Assembly (NCBI GenBank): GCA_015655565.1 | Contig: JAATEU010000593.1 | Span: 1 to 10,907, forward strand | DNA length: 10,907 nucleotides | Origin: Clostridiales bacterium | GTDB taxonomy: Bacteria; Bacillota; Clostridia; Lachnospirales; Lachnospiraceae | Direction of reading: 5' to 3' | Shown: positions 1-6,232 of the stretch, piece after piece | Layout of the letters: each line of letters opens with the position of its first letter | Numbering within the stretch: position 1 is the first letter of the stretch | The notes under the pieces: generated by a model | What the model was told of the DNA's origin: nothing | Seen by the model: the letters and a program-made list of their open reading frames with translations, nothing else | Database searches by the model: none | Position numbers and translations under genes: made by a program

Positions 1-102
1 ACCGGGAAACTGCCGGGAACTTTTGCAAAATCTTCGTGCGTTCGCTGTGCAAGTTACCTGGACAAACGCGTAAGTGAGAAATTCTCACTGCTGTTTAAAT
101 CC
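1..102. other. Non-coding left edge, with partial repeat copy and palindrome
   Basis: No gene is seen here. Bases 1-26 resemble 3825-3850 (20 of 26 identical by eye) and may be the truncated end of another copy of the dispersed repeat annotated at 3808-3851. Bases 73-89 form a perfect palindrome, AGTGAGAA-A-TTCTCACT. It lies just downstream of the stop of the Opu lipoprotein gene, but no T-run follows on the minus strand, so it is not a convincing terminator. No other terminator for the Opu operon is visible before the window ends. Confidence 0.4.
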
Positions 103-1026
103 CTATTTAGAAAGACCATTTTCGACTAAAAACTCTTTGGCAACATCATATGGCTTTTTTCCTTCTGCATCAACTTCATAATTCATTTCAGTCATGGTTT
201 CATTATCAATCAGACCCTCCAAACGGGATAAAACTTCTTCTAAGTTTGGAGCGGTTTTTGCATATTCATCAAATAAGGTATCTCTTATCAAGAATGACCC
301 ATAGTATTGGGGGAAGAAATTTAAGTCATCTTCTAAAACAAATAAGTTTGATTTTTTGTTTAATCCATCCGTTGAATAAATCATTGTAACATCAATATTA
401 TCACTATCCATTGCAGAATATTTTAAGCCTAAATCAATGGATTTACTATCTTTCCATTCAATACCATAGTATTCATTAAACGGTTTAAAACGCATGGAGC
501 CTTCTTCATCAAAGAATTCATGTTCAGCACCGAAAATTAAATCTTTTGTATATGGTTTTAAATCACTGACCGTTTTAATATTATTCTTTTCGGCAAAATC
601 CCAGTCAACAGCTAAAGCATACGTATTTTCAAAACCAAATTTCTTAGTTAATGTAAGTCCTTGTTCTTCAGCACCAATTTTTTTTGTATATTCAAAAATA
701 TCTTCACCCTCCGGAACATCACTGGGATCATGTCCTAATATAGTAGTCAAAAGCGAACCGTCATAACTGACTACAAGGTCAATCTCTTTTGATTTATTAG
801 CTTTTACCGATGCTACCGTATTCATTGAATCATGGAAAGAAACAGACAAATCTGTATTTTCTTCAATCAGGATACCTGCCATTTGTATTATGATATCAAC
901 CTCAGAAAACTGACCTTCCAGCAATACGATTTTTTTATCATCATCTTTTTTACTGCAGGCAGACAAACCTCCAAATACTAAAATTACAGCTAATGCTATT
1001 GATACGGCTCTTTTAAATTTACCCAT
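103..1026 (-). CDS. opuCC: Glycine betaine/carnitine/choline ABC transporter substrate-binding lipoprotein (OpuCC type)
   Basis: This is the extracellular ligand-binding lipoprotein of the quaternary-amine importer encoded by this operon. It has 307 residues, the usual size for the family. The N-terminus has basic residues (GKFKR), a hydrophobic stretch at about 7-20 and a lipobox LSAC with the lipidated cysteine at residue 24, then a charged linker (SKKDDDKK). The remainder resembles OpuAC-type type II periplasmic-binding folds: a first lobe starting IVLLEGQFSEVDIIIQMAG and a closing segment near YDVAKEFLVENG. The ATG is preceded by AAAGGAG about 8 nt upstream. It is the last of four genes, 26 nt after the second permease; Bacillus subtilis opuC instead has the binding protein between the two permeases. 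Ligand specificity (betaine, carnitine or choline) cannot be read reliably here. Confidence 0.9.
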   Translation of the reverse strand: MGKFKRAVSIALAVILVFGGLSACSKKDDDKKIVLLEGQFSEVDIIIQMAGILIEENTDLSVSFHDSMNTVASVKANKSKEIDLVVSYDGSLLTTILGHDPSDVPEGEDIFEYTKKIGAEEQGLTLTKKFGFENTYALAVDWDFAEKNNIKTVSDLKPYTKDLIFGAEHEFFDEEGSMRFKPFNEYYGIEWKDSKSIDLGLKYSAMDSDNIDVTMIYSTDGLNKKSNLFVLEDDLNFFPQYYGSFLIRDTLFDEYAKTAPNLEEVLSRLEGLIDNETMTEMNYEVDAEGKKPYDVAKEFLVENGLSK

Positions 1027-1052
1027 ATTCTAACTCCTTTCTCTAAATCCAA

Positions 1053-1640
1053 TTATCTGGTTTTTAATCTTTTTTCTATATATCCCATAACAATATCAAA
1101 AAACACGGCCATAGCCATTAGTGTTAACGTAGCCTGCATTAATGTAGGCATGTCTTGTATTAATATAGCCCTGTTTATCGTTGAACCTAAACCACCTCCG
1201 CCAACAACTGCTCCAAAAACCGCAGTACCGATTGAAGTTACTATTGCAATTCTTATTCCGGTAAACACAATAGGAAAAGATAATGGTAACTCCACTTTAA
1301 AAAGCCGCTGCAATTTTGTCATGCCCATTCCCTGTGCAGCTTCTTTAATTCCCGGATCAATATTTTCTAAACCAATATAGGTGTTTCTAACAATAGGCAG
1401 CAGGGAATACAGTACAATTCCAATAATTACGGTAGTACTTGTTGCACCAAAAGCAATCATTATTAAACCAAGCAGCGCCAGAACCGGTATCGTCTGTAAT
1501 ATATCCACCAGCCATAAAATAACAGAACGGGCCGGCTTAGAAATATAAGCAAAAATGCCAAGCAGCAAACCGAATATTGTTGTAAACACACAGGATACAC
1601 TTACTAAGTATATATGCTGCCATACGAATCTCATTTCCAT
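1053..1640 (-). CDS. opuCD: Glycine betaine/carnitine/choline ABC transporter permease (OpuCD type)
   Basis: This is a membrane subunit of the importer, with 195 residues and about five hydrophobic segments. It carries the binding-protein-dependent transport EAA loop in the form EAAQGMGMTKLQRLFKVELPL (about residues 100-120), the part that docks onto the ATPase. The preceding LLPIVRNTYIGLE and the following VVGGGGLG are typical of OpuCB/OpuCD permeases. The ATG lies one base after the stop of the upstream permease, with GGGGGG-rich DNA 8 nt upstream as ribosome binding site, so the two are translationally coupled. Assignment as OpuCD rather than OpuCB is by order and sequence feel and is less certain than the family. 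Confidence 0.88.
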   Translation of the reverse strand: MEMRFVWQHIYLVSVSCVFTTIFGLLLGIFAYISKPARSVILWLVDILQTIPVLALLGLIMIAFGATSTTVIIGIVLYSLLPIVRNTYIGLENIDPGIKEAAQGMGMTKLQRLFKVELPLSFPIVFTGIRIAIVTSIGTAVFGAVVGGGGLGSTINRAILIQDMPTLMQATLTLMAMAVFFDIVMGYIEKRLKTR

Positions 1641-1641
1641 A

Positions 1642-2283
1642 TTATTTTCCCCCCTTTAAGCCCCTGGGGGTTATTTTCTTCTGGATGCAGTCAATAAGAA
1701 GTCCAAGTATAATTGCAATAACGGCCGCAGGCAATGCACCGCCGACAATTAATACATTATTATTCGTATCAATGCCACGATAGATAAATTCCCCTAATCC
1801 GCCAAGACCAATCATTGCGGCTAATACTGCCCAACTAACCGTATATATGGTAGACATTCTTAAACCGCTGAATATAGCACTCATGGCAAGCGGCAATTCA
1901 ACTTTAAATAATATCTGCATATTAGTCATTCCACATCCGCGTGCCGCCTCTTTAACACTTTCATCTACACTAAGTATACCTGTATAGGTATTTTTTAATA
2001 TTGGGAAAAGTGCATAGATAGAAAGTGCTATTATAACTGTTATGGGTTTCATTCCTAAATACATAAAGAGAACACCAATGAAAACCAATCCCGGAATTGT
2101 TTGAAATACGCCTATGACAGGTATAATTATTTTAGAAATCTTTGGTGTCCTGGATAACAAAATACCCAGGATTAAAGCAATAATAAATCCAATGCCTACC
2201 GAAACAAATACGTACTCCAGATGTACCAGAATGGCTATTAATAATTTTTCTCCATATATTTCTAAAAACTTAAATGGCGTCAC
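1642..2283 (-). CDS. opuCB: Glycine betaine/carnitine/choline ABC transporter permease (OpuCB type)
   Basis: This is the first membrane subunit of the Opu importer. I chose the GTG at 2283 because its first bases overlap the ATPase stop codon (GTGA, 4-nt overlap) and a GGGGGG tract sits 7 nt upstream. A TTG five codons earlier (2298) is the alternative. The product is about 213 residues with several hydrophobic helices, the EAA loop EAARGCGMTNMQILFKVELPL, the preceding LFPILKNTYTG and a C-terminal TPRGLKGGK tail like that of Bacillus OpuCB. The paired permeases probably form a heterodimer in the membrane. Tight coupling on both sides indicates one transcript. Confidence 0.88.
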   Translation of the reverse strand: MTPFKFLEIYGEKLLIAILVHLEYVFVSVGIGFIIALILGILLSRTPKISKIIIPVIGVFQTIPGLVFIGVLFMYLGMKPITVIIALSIYALFPILKNTYTGILSVDESVKEAARGCGMTNMQILFKVELPLAMSAIFSGLRMSTIYTVSWAVLAAMIGLGGLGEFIYRGIDTNNNVLIVGGALPAAVIAIILGLLIDCIQKKITPRGLKGGK

Positions 2284-3401
2284 TCTGCATCCCCCCAAAC
2301 CACACTAGCCAAGGCTTTGGTCATGCTGGTTCGTGTTATGATCCCTGCCGCGGTTTTATCAGGGTTTAAAACAACCAAATAATCAACATTAGTCTCTATG
2401 AGCTTATCAAACGCATCTTTTGCATTGGTAGAGACTGAAACTGTATCTACATTACTCTCCGTAATCCTGGATATTGTTTCTCCTGCTTTACCATGTTCCC
2501 TAATATTCTGAATTGTAACAATGCCTTTAAATTTATCCTCATGATCTACTACAATAATGGAATCAATCTCTTTATGTTTCATAAGTTCAACACTTTCCAG
2601 CGTCTTCTTTGTTTCAAGTACCGTTAATATTCTTTTTTTCATAACATCAGCACAGGTTAAGTCATTGCAATAGCGGGAATAGGAAAGTTTACCCATGAAG
2701 TTACGAATAATGGGATCTTCCGGCTTATTAAGCATTTCCTCCGGTGTAGCCGCCTGTAAAACCTTTCCTTTCGACATAAATACAATCCGGTCAGCCAGCT
2801 TTACCGCCTCATCCATATCATGAGTGACAAAAATAAAGGTTTTATGCAATTTTTTATGCAATGCCTTTACTTCGTCCTGCAATGCATCCCTTGTTATAGG
2901 ATCAAGAGCCCCAAAAGGCTCATCCATTAATATAATCGGAGGTTCAGCAGCAAGTGCCCTTAATACACCAATACGCTGCTGCTGCCCTCCGCTAAGTTCA
3001 TTGGGATATTTTTTTGCATTTTCTTCATAGGGCATATTTACCATCTCTAAAAGCTCATGAACTCTTTGCTTACATTTTTCCTTACTCCATTTTAGTAAAC
3101 GGGGAACAACCGATATGTTTTCCTCAATAGTCATATTGGGAAAAAGACCAATCTGCTGAATTACATAACCGATTTTTCTGCGCAGTTCAACGGCGTCAAC
3201 ATCTAAAATATTCTGATTATCAATGTAGATGTTTCCTTCGTTTATTTTATTTAATCTATTTATCATTTTTAAAGTGGTAGTTTTTCCACATCCGGAAGGA
3301 CCGATTAATACTACGAATTCGCCATCATTAATGGTCAAATTTAAATTATCAACAACAGTTACATCATTGTACTTTTTACTAACATTTTCGTAAACAATCA
3401 T
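2280..3401 (-). CDS. opuCA: Compatible-solute ABC transporter ATPase with tandem CBS domains (OpuCA/ProV type)
   Basis: This is the cytoplasmic ATP-hydrolysing subunit that drives osmoprotectant uptake; it has 373 residues. The ATPase domain (about 1-240) has Walker A GPSGCGKT (34-41), a Q-loop around Q82-Q83 (IQQIGLFPNMT), the signature LSGGQQQR (136-143), Walker B ILMDEP (157-162) and the switch histidine in FVTHDMDEA (H194). Two CBS motifs follow: about 250-305 (ADVMKKRILTV ... SIIVVDHEDKFKGIV) and about 310-370 (YLVVLNPDKTAAGIITRTSM). In related OpuA/OpuC ATPases the CBS pair gates transport in response to ionic strength or c-di-AMP; which applies here is not visible. The ATG has GAGAGG about 8 nt upstream. 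It is the first gene of the operon, behind the sigma-A-like promoter at 3449-3477. Confidence 0.93.
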   Translation of the reverse strand: MIVYENVSKKYNDVTVVDNLNLTINDGEFVVLIGPSGCGKTTTLKMINRLNKINEGNIYIDNQNILDVDAVELRRKIGYVIQQIGLFPNMTIEENISVVPRLLKWSKEKCKQRVHELLEMVNMPYEENAKKYPNELSGGQQQRIGVLRALAAEPPIILMDEPFGALDPITRDALQDEVKALHKKLHKTFIFVTHDMDEAVKLADRIVFMSKGKVLQAATPEEMLNKPEDPIIRNFMGKLSYSRYCNDLTCADVMKKRILTVLETKKTLESVELMKHKEIDSIIVVDHEDKFKGIVTIQNIREHGKAGETISRITESNVDTVSVSTNAKDAFDKLIETNVDYLVVLNPDKTAAGIITRTSMTKALASVVWGDAE

Positions 3402-3448
3402 ACTTTATTCCTCTCTGTCTTATAATTTTAAACTGTCTTGTCTTTATT

Positions 3449-3477
3449 ACTATACACGAATTTACAGGAAAATGCAA
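3449..3477 (-). promoter_or_regulatory. Sigma-A type promoter of the opu operon
   Basis: On the minus strand TTGCAT (3477-3472) and TATAGT (3454-3449) are separated by exactly 17 bases, about 50 nt upstream of the opuCA start codon. The match to the vegetative consensus and the position make it the likely promoter of the four-gene operon. No operator is obvious. Confidence 0.6.
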
Positions 3478-3505
3478 CAACTCATTCGTTTTATTAAGTT
3501 GTTAA

Positions 3506-3697
3506 TTCCGCAGGAAAGAGTCCGACTTGTCATACTCTTACGCCTCCGCGGTAGCGGTTGTAGTGCTGTTGACTGCATTTATACTTGCAAAAGTAATCGA
3601 CATGAACAGCAAGACCGGAAGGTTGAAGTATCTTACGCCCATTAGATGTTTTGAGACGGAGCAACTGCTGCTAGAGGATGGATTCGGTCCGGTATAA
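3506..3697 (+). pseudogene. Remnant of an ABC-2 type transporter permease (internal fragment)
   Basis: A plus-strand open stretch with no normal start codon encodes one hydrophobic helix (ASAVAVVVLLTAFILAKVID) followed by a loop with LKYLTPIRCFE and LLLEDGFGP, then a TAA at 3695-3697. A transmembrane helix followed by a LKYLTPxxYF-like loop is typical of the middle of ABC-2 permeases such as those in bacitracin or sodium-efflux type exporters. The parts before and after are missing. An AGGAAAGAG precedes a TTG at 3527, so translation of a short peptide cannot be excluded. The family call is from recognition of a short region and is tentative. The minus-strand reading of the same DNA looks spurious. 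Confidence 0.4.
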
Positions 3698-3710
3698 AGA
3701 AAACGAAAAC

Positions 3711-3748
3711 AGTGCCTGTTAAGGTTAACTAAAACCTTAACAGGCACT
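3711..3748. terminator. Bidirectional rho-independent terminator
   Basis: A perfect 16-bp stem (3711-3726 with 3733-3748, AGTGCCTGTTAAGGTT and its complement) has a 6-nt loop. On the plus strand TTTCTT follows. On the minus strand GTTTTCGTTTTCTTT follows. It can therefore end plus-strand reading of the ABC-2 remnant and minus-strand transcripts from the DUF3793 gene about 130 nt upstream. Confidence 0.85.
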
Positions 3749-3772
3749 TTCTTCACTTTCATAATATTCTAT

Positions 3773-3808
3773 AATAGGGGTTCTTTCCCGAATAGAGGTT
3801 CTTTCCCG
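3773..3808. repeat. Two-copy 18-nt tandem repeat
   Basis: Bases 3773-3790 and 3791-3808 are the same 18-nt unit, AATAGRGGTTCTTTCCCG, with one difference (G/A at unit position 6). It directly abuts the hairpin-forming element that begins at 3808. Confidence 0.8.
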
Positions 3809-3851
3809 GTAAAATCAGACGGCTACACGGAAGCTGCCGGAGACTTTTACC
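3808..3851. repeat. Hairpin-forming element, possible dispersed intergenic repeat
   Basis: GGTAAAA (3808-3814) pairs with TTTTACC (3845-3851). Inside, CGGC (3820-3823) pairs with GCCG (3836-3839), with a symmetric 5x5 internal loop between the two stems. Bases 3825-3850 resemble the first 26 bases of the window. G+C content is higher than in the surrounding DNA. No coding sense is apparent. It may belong to a family of small intergenic repeats; two partial similarities in one window are suggestive only. Confidence 0.45.
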
Positions 3852-3877
3852 TAAACCTCCTACCTGGGTTTGTTCTT

Positions 3878-4495
3878 TTATACATAAAGAAGTATATCAC
3901 TTAATTCCTTTCCTGTAAAAAATAATTCCACAGCTTCATCTCTTAGTTTCCTGAAAAATTCAAAAGTCCTGCCTGCTTCCTCAATATTGTGGTAGACCTT
4001 CCAATATCCGCAAAGCATGTAGTTTTGACCTTTATTTTTAATATATTCCTCCACATCAATAATGGGATATCCTAAAAAAACACCTACTTCATGGGGAAAA
4101 TCAAAGTTATTATTTAACTTAAATTTCCGAAATCTCATTTTAAGGTTTCTAATATTATGTCCAAAGTATTCCTTACCTTCCATATATCCGTTCTCTTTTA
4201 AAATGATATTTTGACAGTGTCTGTTTAATACATCTTTTAAAAGTTCCTTATTATAAACAATAATATAATAATTATTTTCATTTTCAAATAATACTTCATA
4301 TTCACAGTTAAATTGTTCTGATTCTTTTTTAAGTACCTGATAAAAGCATTCCCGGTCTTCGATATACTTTTTATGAAAACTAACCAGACTGGAAGGCTTT
4401 GTCTTTAATAAGGTCGGCATACAGCTGCTGGCAAAGGTAAATAATACGTAAGAGGTAACTTTATCGCCTCTCAAATTAAAAATATCATCACTCAT
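3878..4495 (-). CDS. DUF3793 family protein, probably iron-regulated
   Basis: A 205-residue soluble-looking protein of unknown function. I place it in DUF3793 from FPHEVGVFLGYP (about 133-144), CGYWKVY (162-168) and the N-terminal region with SCMPTLLKTKPSSLVSF. There is no signal peptide and no membrane segment. The start chosen is the ATG at 4495 because AGGAGG lies 7 nt upstream. An ATG eight codons earlier (4519) lacks such a site. Cysteines at about 25, 50, 64, 94 and 162 are present, with no classic metal-binding spacing. From general knowledge, DUF3793 genes occur in anaerobic Firmicutes, often near flavodoxin or iron-uptake genes; no such neighbour is present here. The promoter is flanked by two Fur-like boxes, so expression under iron limitation is expected. 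The biochemical role is unknown. Confidence 0.85.
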   Translation of the reverse strand: MSDDIFNLRGDKVTSYVLFTFASSCMPTLLKTKPSSLVSFHKKYIEDRECFYQVLKKESEQFNCEYEVLFENENNYYIIVYNKELLKDVLNRHCQNIILKENGYMEGKEYFGHNIRNLKMRFRKFKLNNNFDFPHEVGVFLGYPIIDVEEYIKNKGQNYMLCGYWKVYHNIEEAGRTFEFFRKLRDEAVELFFTGKELSDILLYV

Positions 4496-4540
4496 ATATA
4501 CTCCTCCTAGTCTATGCACATACTGGTTAAAGCCTCTATT

Positions 4541-4555
4541 TGAAAATGATTCTCA
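4541..4555. promoter_or_regulatory. Fur box candidate 1 (downstream of the DUF3793 transcription start)
   Basis: TGAAAATGATTCTCA matches the 7-1-7 Fur palindrome TGATAATNATTATCA at all but two positions. It lies just downstream of the predicted transcription start of the DUF3793 gene, where bound repressor would block initiation or escape. Confidence 0.65.
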
Positions 4556-4568
4556 CTTAAATAAGTCA

Positions 4569-4597
4569 ATCTTAGATTACCCGGTTTGATTTGTCAA
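4569..4597 (-). promoter_or_regulatory. Sigma-A type promoter of the DUF3793 gene
   Basis: On the minus strand a perfect -35 TTGACA (4597-4592) and a -10 TAAGAT (4574-4569) are separated by 17 bases. The predicted start is near 4562, giving a leader of about 65 nt. The two Fur-like palindromes sit on either side. Confidence 0.65.
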
Positions 4598-4606
4598 TAT
4601 TATTTT

Positions 4607-4621
4607 TGAGAACAATTATCA
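4607..4621. promoter_or_regulatory. Fur box candidate 2 (upstream of the -35)
   Basis: TGAGAACAATTATCA matches the 7-1-7 Fur consensus with one perfect half (ATTATCA) and two mismatches in the other. It lies about 10 bp upstream of the -35 element of the DUF3793 promoter. Confidence 0.6.
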
Positions 4622-4639
4622 TTTGTAAAATTCAATAAG

Positions 4640-4815
4640 GGATTAAAAATGCCCTGCAAAGTTAATACTATTATTATCTGCATAATTTAATAAATTATGA
4701 ATTCTATTTAATTTAGCTTTTAAGCATATTTATCCGGGCCGGGCATTCTACTTTGTGGGAGACAGTGCGCGATTTTGGGGACGTAAATGTATTTATTATT
4801 ATTTTGTACGTAAAA
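4640..4815. other. Intergenic stretch without a recognisable gene
   Basis: This lies between the DUF3793 regulatory region and the msrA terminator. It is mostly A+T-rich, apart from an unusual G+C-rich island at about 4733-4792 (GGGCCGGGCATTC, then TTTGTGGGAGACAG and TTTTGGGGACGT). No open frame or repeat copy elsewhere in the window explains the island. Confidence 0.4.
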
Positions 4816-4850
4816 ATTCCGTCCGATTTCAAAAAGGAATCGGACGGAAT
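4816..4850 (-). terminator. Rho-independent terminator after msrA
   Basis: ATTCCGTCCGATT pairs perfectly over 13 bp with AATCGGACGGAAT across a short A-rich loop. On the minus strand the stem is followed by TTTTT. It lies about 50 nt after the msrA stop codon and ends the msrA transcript. Confidence 0.88.
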
Positions 4851-4901
4851 CTGATAAACATAAAGCATCGATAAGGGTAAATACGGATTACAAAAAGGAA
4901 C

Positions 4902-5438
4902 TTAAAGAACACTGCCGTCAACAGCCAGCTTAGCCTTCTCAAATTTCTCAGTACTGATGTGGCAGTATCCACTGGGGTTTTTATCCAGATATTTCTGATG
5001 ATATTCTTCTGCTAAATAGTAGTTTTTAAGAGGCAGTACTTCAATTGCAATAGGTTTATCATATTTCTTTTGAAGTTCCGTTATTGAATTTTTAATCACC
5101 GCCAAATCGTTTTCATCAATATAATAAATACCTGTCCTGTATTGCGTGCCTCTATCCGCCTCCTGACGATTAACAGAAGTGGGATTAATTACATCATAAT
5201 AAAGATTCAGGATAAAGGAAAGACTTACAGCCTCAGTGTCATATACAACCCTTACCGTCTCAGCATGTCCTGTGTTATTGTAGCACACATCCTCATAAGA
5301 AGGATTTTCGGTATTGCCATTTGCATATCCAACATCTGTTTTAATAATTCCCTTAATTCCGGATAAATATTTCTCAGTTCCCCAAAAGCATCCTCCGGCC
5401 AGATAAATAATTTTGTTTGAGTTATGACTAAATGACAT
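4902..5438 (-). CDS. msrA: Peptide-methionine (S)-S-oxide reductase MsrA
   Basis: MsrA repairs oxidised methionine (the S-sulfoxide form) in proteins and free methionine in the cytoplasm, using thioredoxin-type reductants. The 178-residue product has the catalytic GCFWG motif (Cys17), GYANG (37-41), [15 protein letters not shown] (about 46-60), [12 protein letters not shown] (95-106) and [17 protein letters not shown] (about 144-160), whose Cys159 is the probable resolving cysteine. It is a stand-alone MsrA with no fused MsrB domain. AGGAGA lies about 7 nt upstream of the ATG. It starts about 48 nt after the GntR regulator stop with no clear terminator between, so it may be read from the upstream transcript as well as from its own weak promoter. 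Function has no evident link to uronate breakdown. Confidence 0.95.
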   Translation of the reverse strand: MSFSHNSNKIIYLAGGCFWGTEKYLSGIKGIIKTDVGYANGNTENPSYEDVCYNNTGHAETVRVVYDTEAVSLSFILNLYYDVINPTSVNRQEADRGTQYRTGIYYIDENDLAVIKNSITELQKKYDKPIAIEVLPLKNYYLAEEYHQKYLDKNPSGYCHISTEKFEKAKLAVDGSVL

Positions 5439-5486
5439 AATAATTCTCCTTTAACAGCCTGCGTATTGGAAAGCTATAATTGAAAT

Positions 5487-6194
5487 TCAATGTTTGCTTA
5501 CTTTTTTTTCATTATTTATAGTTTTAAAATAATTAGGATACTGTTTTTTTAACTCTTCTTCATCTAACTTATATCTGGATAAATGCTTTGTAATAATATT
5601 TCTTGCTGCTTCTTTATCCTTTTTACTTATTGCATCCACTAAACTTCGATGCTCGGAAATGTTTTTGGAATCTCTAATCGCGGAAAGACTTAATCTGCGT
5701 ACACGGTCAAAATGGGTCATCATACCGCTTAATAAATCATAAGTAAATTTCTTATTACTGATAAGAAACAATAATTCATGAAATTCATTATCCAGCTGAA
5801 GTAATTTATCTTTTGACGTATGCTCTAAATAGAATTCCTGCAGCTTCAGATTCTCTTCCAAAGCAAGCAGGTTATTTTCATCTGCAATATCACAGGCCAT
5901 TTCTACCATAGCCTGTTCAAGCATTAAGCGTACAAATCTTGCTTCATCAACTAACCGGTTATCAATAAGTGAAATAAAGCTGCCCCTTTGAGGGTATATC
6001 TCGACTACTTTTAACTTACTTAATTCAATTAAAGCTTCGCGGACAGGTGTCCTGCTGACACCCATCTCCTCTGCCAATTCATTTTCACTTACCATGCTTC
6101 CCGGAACAAGATCCAATGAAATAATATTATATTTAATAACACGATATGCATATTCCCGGGCTGTTTCTTTTTCGGTATGTTTCAAAATGTACAT
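5487..6194 (-). CDS. GntR family (FadR/FCD subgroup) transcriptional regulator of the uronate genes
   Basis: A 235-residue DNA-binding regulator. The N-terminal winged helix-turn-helix (about 10-75) has SENELAEEMGVSRTPVREALIEL and the wing YPQRGSFIS, standard for GntR proteins. The C-terminal all-helical FCD domain (about 85-215) retains the expected ligand-site acid and histidines: D135 and H139 in DNEFHELL, H182 in EHRSL and H204 in KHLSRY, probably a metal-bound effector pocket. GGAGGG lies 6 nt before the ATG. It follows uxuB by 38 nt on the same strand, so it is probably co-transcribed and probably represses the uxu genes until a uronate intermediate binds. The effector is inferred from context only. 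A palindrome at 9136-9145 is a candidate operator. Confidence 0.9.
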   Translation of the reverse strand: MYILKHTEKETAREYAYRVIKYNIISLDLVPGSMVSENELAEEMGVSRTPVREALIELSKLKVVEIYPQRGSFISLIDNRLVDEARFVRLMLEQAMVEMACDIADENNLLALEENLKLQEFYLEHTSKDKLLQLDNEFHELLFLISNKKFTYDLLSGMMTHFDRVRRLSLSAIRDSKNISEHRSLVDAISKKDKEAARNIITKHLSRYKLDEEELKKQYPNYFKTINNEKKVSKH

Positions 6195-6232
6195 GATATC
6201 CCTCCGAATTCATGTTATTATAAAAAAACCTG

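Noticed and set aside
3538..3762. Minus-strand open frame of 74 codons between the opu operon and the DUF3793 gene
   Set aside because: It is low-complexity, includes one arm of the terminator stem and a Thr/Ala-rich end, and lies antisense to the more protein-like ABC-2 fragment.
3531..3866. CRISPR array or riboswitch
   Set aside because: There are only two tandem 18-nt copies and no spacers, and the hairpin does not sit in the leader of an intact gene.
5480..5490. TTGAAATTCAA palindrome at the end of the GntR gene as a terminator
   Set aside because: The stem is too short, has no loop and no T-run, and overlaps the stop codon.
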